A stretch of DNA of 64,000 nucleotides from Colletes latitarsis (Eukaryota > Arthropoda > Insecta > Hymenoptera > Colletidae): NCBI RefSeq assembly GCF_051014445.1, contig NW_027488369.1:14774001-14838000 (forward strand), written 5' to 3'. Every line of letters begins with the position of its first letter. Positions within the stretch are counted from its first letter, which is position 1. Positions 56,101 through 64,000 of this stretch are shown here, in pieces. The position numbers and the translations under genes are program-made. The notes below the pieces were generated by a model. It was not told where the DNA came from and made no database searches. It saw only the letters and a list, made by a program, of their open reading frames with translations.

Positions 56101-58742
56101 CAGGGCTAACCTAGACCTAACAAGCGTTATCCTCTAAAATATTGATGGAAACCAGGTTTAATTTACTGCTTCAGCGTGGTACCACATTACTACGTGATAC
56201 AATCCAGAAACAGCCCTGGGTCTATCCATGAAGTATGAGAAATATGCGAAAGTATGAGTCTGACGAGGGCAAATCCTAGACCTAACTCAGACCTAACATC
56301 CGTTATCCTCTAAAATATTTATCATGACCAGGTTTAATTGATTGTTTCAGTGTGGTCCCACATTACTACGTAATCCAAACCAGAAAAAACCCAGGATCCG
56401 TTTAACAAGTATGTGAAGAATGCGAAAGTATGAGTCTGATGAGTGAAAATCCCAGGCCTAACCTAGACCTAACATGCGTTATCCTCAAAAATATTGATCG
56501 AAACCAGGTTTAATTGACTGTTTCTGCGTGGTACCACATTACTACATCATACAATCCAGAAACAGCCAAGGATCTAGCCATGAAGTATGAGAAATATGCG
56601 AATGTATGAGCCTGATGAGGACAAATCCTAGACCTAACCCAAACCTAACATGCGTTATCCTCTAAAATATTTATCAAGACCAGGTTTAATTGATTGTTTC
56701 AGTGTGGTCCCACATTACTACGTAATCCAAAACAGAAAAAACCCAGGATCCGTTTAACAAGTATGTGAAGAATGCGAAAGTATGAGTCTGATGAGTGAAA
56801 GTCCCAGGGCTAACCTAGACCTAACAAGCGTTATCCTCTAAAATATTGATGGAAACCAGGTTTAGTTGACTGTTTCAGTGTTGCACTTCATTACTACGTG
56901 ATCCATACCAGTAAAAACCCAGGATCCGTTCAACAAGTATGTGAAGAATGCGAAAGTATGAGTGTGGTGAGTGAAAAACCCCGGCCTAACCTAGACCTAA
57001 CATGCGTTATCCTCAAATATATTGATCGAAACCTGGTTTAATCGTCGGTTTCAGTGTGTTACCACATTACTACGTGATCCAATCCAGAAATAGCCCAGGA
57101 TCTAGCCATGAAATATGAGAAATATGCGAAAGTATGAGCCCGACGAGGGCAAATCCTAGACCTAACCCAGACCTAACATGCGTTATCCTCTAAAATATTT
57201 ATCAAGACCAGGTTTAATTGATTGTTTCAGTGTGGTCCCACATTACTACGTGATCCAAACCAGAAAAAACCCAGGTTCCGTTCAACAAGTATGTGAAGAA
57301 TGCGAAAGTATGAGTCTGATGAGTGAAAATCCCAGGTCTAACCCAGACCTAACATGCGCTATCCTCTAAAATATTGATCCAAACCAGGTTTAATGGACTG
57401 TTTCAGTGTGGTACCACTTTACTACGTGATCCAAAGCATTAAGAATCCTCGATCAGGTCAACATGTATGTTAAAACTGCGAAAGTATGACCCTGATGAGG
57501 GCAAATCCCAGGCCTTACCTAGACCTAACATGCGTTGTCCTCTAAAATATTGATGGAAACCAGGTTTAATTGACTGTTTCAGTGTTGTACTTCATTACTA
57601 CGTGATGCAATCCAGAAATAGCCCAGGATCTAGCCGTGAAGTATGAGAAATATGCGAAAGTATGAGTCTGACGAGGGCAAATCCTAGACCTAACTCAGAC
57701 CTAACATGCGTTATCCTCTAAAATATTTATCATGACCAGGTTTAATTGATTGTTTCAGTGTGGTCCCACATTACTACGTGATCCAAACCAGAAAAAACCC
57801 AGGATCCGTTTAAGAAGTATGTGAAGAATGCGAAAGTATGAGTCTGATGAGTGAAAATCCCAGGCCTAACCTAGACCTAACATGCGTTATCCTCAAAAAT
57901 ATTGATCGAAACCAGGTTTAATTGACTGCTTCTGCGTGGTACCACATTACTACATGATACAATCCAGAAACAGCCAAGGATCTAGCCATGAAGTATGAGA
58001 AATATGCGAATGTATGAGCCTGATGAGGACAAATCCTAGACCTAACCCAAACCTAACATGCGTTATCCTCTAAAATATTTATCAAGACCAGGTTTAATTG
58101 AATGTTTCAGTGTGGTACCACATTACTACGTGAACCAAACCAGAAAAAACACAGGATCCGTTCAACAAGTATGTGAAGAATGCGAAAGTATGAGTCTGAT
58201 GAGTGAAAATCCCAGGCCTAACCTAGACCTAACATGCGTTATCCTCAAAAATATTGATCGAAACCAGGTTTAATTGACTGTTTCAGTGTGGTACCACATT
58301 ACTATGTGATCCAATCCAGAAATAGCCCAGGATCGAGGCCGTGAAGTATGAGAAATATGCGAAAGTATGAGTCTGACGAGGGCAAATCCTAGACCTAACT
58401 CAGACCTAACATCCGTTATCCTCTAAAATATTTATCATGACCAGGTTTAATTGATTGTTTCAGTGTGGTCCCACATTACTACGTAATCCAAACCAGAAAA
58501 AACCCAGGATCCGTTTAACAAGTATGTGAAGAATGCGAAAGTATGAGTCTGATGAGTGAAAATCCCCGGCCTAGCCTAGACCTAACATGCGTTATCCTCA
58601 AAAATATTGATCAAAACCAGGTTTAATTGACTGTTCCAGTGTGGTACCACACTACTACGTGACCCAAACCGGAAAAAACCCAGGATCTGTTCAACAAGTA
58701 TGTGAAAAACGCGAAAGTATGAGCCTGATGAGGGCAAATCCC
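53105..58742 (+). repeat. 28-monomer tandem copy (C) and its junction
   Basis: From about 53985 to 58742 the sequence repeats about 49055-53811 at a shift of 4931 bp (28 monomers), for example monomer starts at 54359, 55946, 57178 and 58058 against 49428, 51015, 52247 and 53127. The stretch 53105-53985 joins copy B to C and reuses the CAACACCAGG/GTGCGGTCCC monomer. Differences include GATCGAGGCCGTG at about 58332 against GATCTAGCCGTG. Confidence 0.85.
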
Positions 58743-60698
58743 AGACCTATCCCAGACCTAACTTTCGTTATCCTCTAAAATATTGATCGAAACCAGGTTT
58801 AATTGACTGTTTCAGCGTGGTACCACGTTACTACGTGATACAATCCAGAAATAGCCCAGGATCTAGCCATGAAGTATGAGAAATATGCGAAAGAATGAGC
58901 CTGATGAGAGCAAATCCCAGACCTAACCTAGACCTAACATGAATTATTCTCTAAAATATTGATCAAAACCAGGTTTAATTGACTGTTTCAGTGTGGCACC
59001 ACATTACTACGTGATCTAGTCCAGAAATAGCCCAGGATCTAGCCATGAAGTATGAGAAATATGCGAAAGTATGACCCTGACGAGGGCAAATCCTAGACCT
59101 AACCCAGACCTAACTTGCGTTATCCTCTAAAATATTTATCAAGACCAGGTTTAATTGATTGTTTCAGTGTGGTCCGACATTACTACGTGATCCAAACCAG
59201 AAAAAACCCAGGATCCGTTCAACAAGTATGTGAAGAATGCGAAAGTATGAGTCTGATGAGTGAAAATCCCAGGCCTAACCTAGACCTAACATGCGTTATC
59301 CTCAAAAATATTGATCGAAACCTGGTTTAATCGACTGTTTCAGTGTGGTACCACATTACTACGTGATCCAATCCAGAAATAGCCCAGGATCCAGCCATGA
59401 AGTATGAGAAATATGCGAAAGTATGAGCCTGATGGGGGCAAATCCTAGACCTAACCCAGACCTAACATGCGTTATCCTCTAAAATATTGATCGAAACCAG
59501 GTTTAATCGACTGTTTCAGTGTGGTACCACACGAATACGTGACCCAAACCGGGAAAAACCCAGGATCTGTTCGACAAGTGTGTGAAAAACGCGAAAGTAT
59601 GAGCCTGATGAGGGCAAATCCCAGTCCTATCCCAGATCTAACTTGCGTTATCCTCAAAAATATTGATCGAAACCTGGTTTAATCGACTGTTTCAATGTCG
59701 TACCACATTACTACGTGACCCAATCCAGAAATAACCGAGGATCTAGCCATGAAGTATGAGAAATATGCGAAAGTATGAGCCTGACGAGGACAAATCCTAG
59801 ACCTAACCCAGACCTAACATGCGTTATACTCTAAAATATTTATCAAGACCAGGTTTAATTGATTGCTTCAGTGTGGTCCCACATTACTACGTGATCCAAA
59901 CCAGAAAAAACCCAGGATCCGTTCAACAAGTATGTGAAGAATGCGAAAGTATGAGTCTGATGAGTGAAAATCCCAGGCCTAACCTAGACCTAACAAGCGT
60001 TATCCTCAAAAATATTGATCAAAACCTGGTTTAATCGACTGTTTCAGTGAGGTACCACATTACTATGTGATCCAAACCAGAAAATAACCCAGGATCTGTT
60101 CAACGAGTATGTGAAGTGTGCGAAAGTATGAGTATGATGAGGGCAAATCACAGACCTATCCCAGACCTAACATGCGTTATCCTCTAAAATATTTATCAAG
60201 ACCAGGTTTAGTTGATTGTTTCAGTGTGGTCCCACATTACTACGTGATCCAAACCAGAAATACCCAGGATCCGTTGAACAAGTATGTGAAGAATGCGAAA
60301 GTATGAGTCTGATGAGTGAAATTCCCCGGCCTAACCTGGACCTAACATGCGTTATCCTCAAAAATATTGATCGAAACCAGGTTTAATCGACTGTTTCAGA
60401 GTGGTACCACACTACTACGTGACCCAAACCGGAAAAAACCCAGGATCTGTTCAACAAGTATGTGAAAAACGCGAAAGTATGAGCCTGATGAGGGCAAATC
60501 CCAGACCTATCCCAGACCTAACTTGCGTTATCCTCAAAAATATTGATAGAAACCTGGTTTAATCGACTGTTTCAGTGTGGTACCACATTACTACGTGATC
60601 CAATCCAGAAATAGCCCAGGATCTAGCCATGAGATATGAGAAATATGCGAAAGTATGAGCCTGACGAGGGCAAACCCTAGACCTAACCCAGACCTAAC
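58743..60698 (+). repeat. Irregular satellite after the large blocks
   Basis: Eleven or so monomers of mixed class without a clear higher-order unit. One monomer at about 59520 has unusual variants (CACACGAATACG, CGACAAGTGTGTG). No gene was seen. Confidence 0.8.
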
Positions 60699-61794
60699 AT
60701 GCGTTATACTCTAAAATATTTATCAAGACCAGGTTTAATTGATTGCTTCGGTGTGGTCCCACATTACTACGTGATCCAAACCAGAAAAAACCCAGGATCC
60801 GTTCAACAAATATGTGAAGAATGCGAAAGTATGAGTCTGATGAGTGAAAATCCCAGACCTATCCCAGACCTAACATGCGTTATCCTCTAAAATATTTATC
60901 AAGACCAGGTTTAATTGAATGTTTCAGTGTGGTCCCACATTACTACGTGATCCAAACCAGAAAAAACCCAGGATCCGTTCAACAAATATCTGAAGAATAC
61001 GAAAGTATGAGTCTGATGAGTGAAAATCCCAGACCTATCCCAGACCTAACATGCGTTATCCTCTAAAATATTTATCAAGACCAGGTTTAATTGAATGTTT
61101 CAGTGTGGTACCACATTACTACGTGAACCAAACCAGTAAAAACCCAGGATCCGTTCAGCAAATATGTGAAGAATGCGAAAGTATGAGTCTGATGAGTGAA
61201 AATCCCAGACCTATCCCAGACCTAACATGCGTTATCCTGTAAAATATTTATCAAGACCAGGTTTAATTGATTGTTTCTGTGTGGGCCCACATTACTACGT
61301 GACACAATTCAGAAACAGCCCAGGATCTAGCCATGAAGTAAGAGAAATATGCGAAAGTATGAGCCTGATGAGGGCAAATCCTAGACCTAACCCAAACCTA
61401 ACATGCGTTATCCTCTAAAATATTTATCAAGACCAGGTTTAATTGAATGTTTCAGTGTGGTCCCACATTACTACGTGATCCAAACCAGAAAAAACCCAGG
61501 ATCCGTTCAACAAATATGTGAAGAATGCGAAAGTATGAGTCTGATGAGTGAAAATCCCAGACCTATCCCAGACCTAACATGCGTTATCCTGTAAAATATT
61601 TATCAAGACCAGGTTTAATTGAATGTTTCAGTGTGGTACCACATTACTACGTGAACCAAACCAGTAAAAACCCAGGATCCGTTCAACAAGTATGTGGAGA
61701 ATGCGAAAGTATGAGTTTGATGAGTGAAAATCCTCGGCCTAACCTATACCTAACATGCGTTATCCTCAAAAATATTGATCGAAACCAGGTTTAG
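60699..61794 (+). repeat. Regular run of monomers with a 3-monomer repeat
   Basis: Six consecutive monomers are spaced exactly 176 bp apart (60699, 60875, 61051, 61227, 61403, 61579). Monomers at 60875 and 61403, and at 61051 and 61579, match each other at 528 bp, giving a three-monomer repeat. They share the AACAAATATGTGAAG variant. Confidence 0.82.
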
Positions 61795-64000
61795 TCGACT
61801 GTTTCAGTGTGGTACCACATTACTACGTGATCCAAACCAGTAAAAACCCAGGATCCGTTCAACAAGTATGTGGAGAATGCGAAAGTATGAGTCTGATGAG
61901 TGAAAATCCTCGGCCTAACCTAGACCTAACATGCGTTGTCCTCTAAAATATTGATCGAAACCAGGTTTAATTGACTGTTTCAGTGTTGCACTTCATTACT
62001 ACGTGATCCAAACCAGTAAAAACCCAGGATCCGTTCAACAAGTATGTGAAGAATGCGAAAGTATGAGTGTGATGAGTGAAAAACCCCGGCCTAACCTAGA
62101 CCTAACATGCGTTATCCTCAAAAATATTGATCGAAACCTGGTTTAATCGTCTGTTTCAGTGTGGAGCCACATTACTATGTGATCCAAACCAGAAAAAACC
62201 CTGTATCTGTTCAACAAGTATGTGAAGAATGCGAAAGTATGAGTCTGATGAGTGAAAATCCCAGGGCTAACCTAGACCTAACAAGCGTTACCCTCTAAAA
62301 TATTTATCAAGACCAGGTTTAATTGACTGTTTCAGCGTGGTACCACATTACTACGTGACACAATCCAGAAACAGCCCAGGATCTAGCCATGAAGTATGAG
62401 AAATATGCGAAAGTATGAGCCTGATGAGGGCAAATCCTAGACCTAACCCAAACCTAACATGCGTTATCCTCTAAAATATTCATCAAGACCTGGTTTAATT
62501 GATTGTTTCAGTGTGGTCCCACATTACTACGTGATCCAAACCAGAAAAAAACCCAGGACCTGTTCAACAAGTATTTGAAGTATGCGAAAGAATGAGTCTG
62601 ATGAGGGCAAATCCCAGGCCTAAACTAGACCTAACATGCGTTATCCTCAAAAATATTGATCATAACCTGGTTTAATCGACTGTTTCAGTGTGGTACCACA
62701 TTACTATGTGATCCAAACCTGAAAATAATCCAGGATCTGTTCAAGGAGTATGTGAAGTGTGCGAAAGTATGAGTATGATGAGGGCAAATCCCAGACCTAT
62801 CCCAGACCTAACATGCGTTATCCTCTAAAATATTTATCAAGACCAGCTTTAATTGAATGTTTCAGTGTGGTACCACATTACTACGTGATCCAAACCAGTA
62901 AAAACCCAGGATCCGTTCAACAAGTATGTGGAGAATGCGAAAGTACGAGTTTGATGAGTGAAAATCCTCGGCCTAACCTAGACCTAACATGCGTTATCCT
63001 CAAAAATATTGATCGAAACCAGGTTTAATCGACTGTTTCAGTGTGGTATCACATTACTACGTGATCCAAACCAGTAAAAACCCAGGATCCGTTCAACAAG
63101 TATGTGGAGAATGCGAAAGTATGAGTCTGATGAGTGAAAATCCTCGGCCTAACCTAGACCTAACATGCGTTGTCCTCTAAAATATTGATGGAAACCAGGT
63201 TTAATTGACTGTTTCAGTGTTGCACTTCATTACTACGTGATCCAAACCAGTAAAAACCCAGGATCCGTTCAACAACTATGTGAAGAATGCGACAGTATGA
63301 GTGTGATGAGTGAAAAACCCCGGCCTAACCTAGACCTAACATGCGTTATCCTCAAAAATATTGATCGAAACCTGGTTTAATCGTCTGTTTCAGTGTGGTG
63401 CCACATTACTATGTGATCCAAACCAGAAAAAACCCTGTATCTGTTCAACAAGTATGTGAAGAATGCGAAAGTATGAGTCTGATGAGTGAAAATCCCAGAG
63501 CTAACCTAGACCTAACAAGCGTTATCCTCTAAAATATTTATCAAGACCAGGTTTAATTGACTGTTTCAGTGTGGTCCCACATTACTACGTGACACAATCC
63601 AGAAACAGCCCAGGATCTAGCCATGAAGTATGAGAAATATGCGAAAGTATGAGCCTGATGAGGGCAAATCCTAGACCTAACCCAGACCTAACATGCGTTA
63701 TCCTCAAAAATATTGATCGAAACCAGGTTTAATCGACTGTTTCAGTGTGGTACCACATTACTATGTGATCCAAACCTGAAAATAATCCAGGATCTGTTCA
63801 AGAAGTATGTGAAGTGTGCGAAAGTATGAGTATGATGAGGGCAAATCCCAGACCTATCCCAGACCTAACAAGCGTTATCCTCTAAAATATTTATCAAGAC
63901 CAGGTTTAATTGATTGTTTCAGTGTGGTCCCACATTACTACGTGACACAATCCAGAAACAGCCCAGGATCTAGCCATGAAGTATGAGAAATATGCGAAAG
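61650..64000 (+). repeat. 7-monomer repeat at the right end
   Basis: About 61650-62330 recurs at about 62880-63570, a shift of 1232 bp or seven monomers. Shared variants are AGTATGTGGAGAATGCG, GTGTTGCACTTC and CCTGTATCTGTTC. The GAGTATGATGAGGG variant occurs at about 60127, 62770 and 63830. The array runs off the window end. Confidence 0.8.

Larger units (their letters stand above)
41107..64000 (+). repeat. 176-bp satellite array, right arm
   Basis: About 130 further monomers in the same orientation and phase as the left arm run to the window end. No gene, RNA gene or second transposon was seen. Higher-order structure is stronger than on the left and is given in separate entries. Confidence 0.97.

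Noticed and set aside
60699..61066. Repeated open frames of about 63 codons (MRYPLKYLSRPG...) in many monomers
   Set aside because: The period of 176 is not a multiple of three, and each frame starts and ends on the same repeated ATGCGTTATCCTCTAA block, overlapping the next by 16 bp. Many monomers have the frame broken by stops or lost starts. It looks like a by-product of the repeat, not a protein family.
1..64000. CRISPR-like array
   Set aside because: Repeats of 176 bp are contiguous, with no unique spacers between short identical repeats, and the context is eukaryotic.

Overview
This is a eukaryotic window, most likely from an arthropod and probably an insect. Two things are present: a long tandem satellite array with a period of about 176 bp (1-35116 and 41107-64000, roughly 330 monomers) and one full-length non-LTR retrotransposon inserted in it (35117-41106). 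The arthropod call rests on the transposon, whose two-ORF layout (three CCHC knuckles in ORF1; APE-type endonuclease plus reverse transcriptase without RNase H in ORF2) is that of the R1 clade (R1, TRAS, SART, Waldo and relatives), which is known mainly from arthropods. No tRNA, rRNA, CRISPR array or host gene was seen on either strand.

The satellite is moderately AT-rich and all in one orientation. Monomers are mosaics of a few sequence classes and have been copied in blocks of several sizes: segments spaced 2290 bp near the left end, a 14-monomer block of 2465 bp repeated twice (about 7680-12609), a 7-monomer block of 1233 bp in two full and one partial copies (about 25510-28490), a 5-monomer block of 880 bp just right of the transposon, a 32-monomer block of 5635 bp repeated twice (about 41835-53104) followed by a 4931-bp (28-monomer) tandem copy (to about 58742), then local 3- and 7-monomer repeats to the right end. 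By eye, copies in the large blocks look about 99% identical, so amplification is recent. Array size, monomer length and higher-order structure fit a pericentromeric or centromeric location, but that is inference.

The retrotransposon is about 5.96 kb plus a pure 30-A tail, very GC-rich, and flanked by a 13-16 bp target site duplication. It has a structured 5' UTR (35117-35500), ORF1 (35501-37378, a Gag-like RNA-binding protein) and ORF2 (37378-40560). The stop of ORF1 and the start of ORF2 share one base in TAATG, which implies termination-reinitiation translation as reported for SART1. A 3' UTR (40561-41076) follows. Both ORFs are open and all expected catalytic residues are present, so the copy looks young and possibly active.

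The most unusual signal is that the whole element, coding and non-coding, is built as a near-continuous chain of stem-loops. At least ten stems are perfect over 12-17 bp, many more over 8-11 bp, and one nested hairpin encloses the codons of the reverse transcriptase active site. The density is far above chance even for GC-rich DNA and is the best candidate here for undescribed biology.
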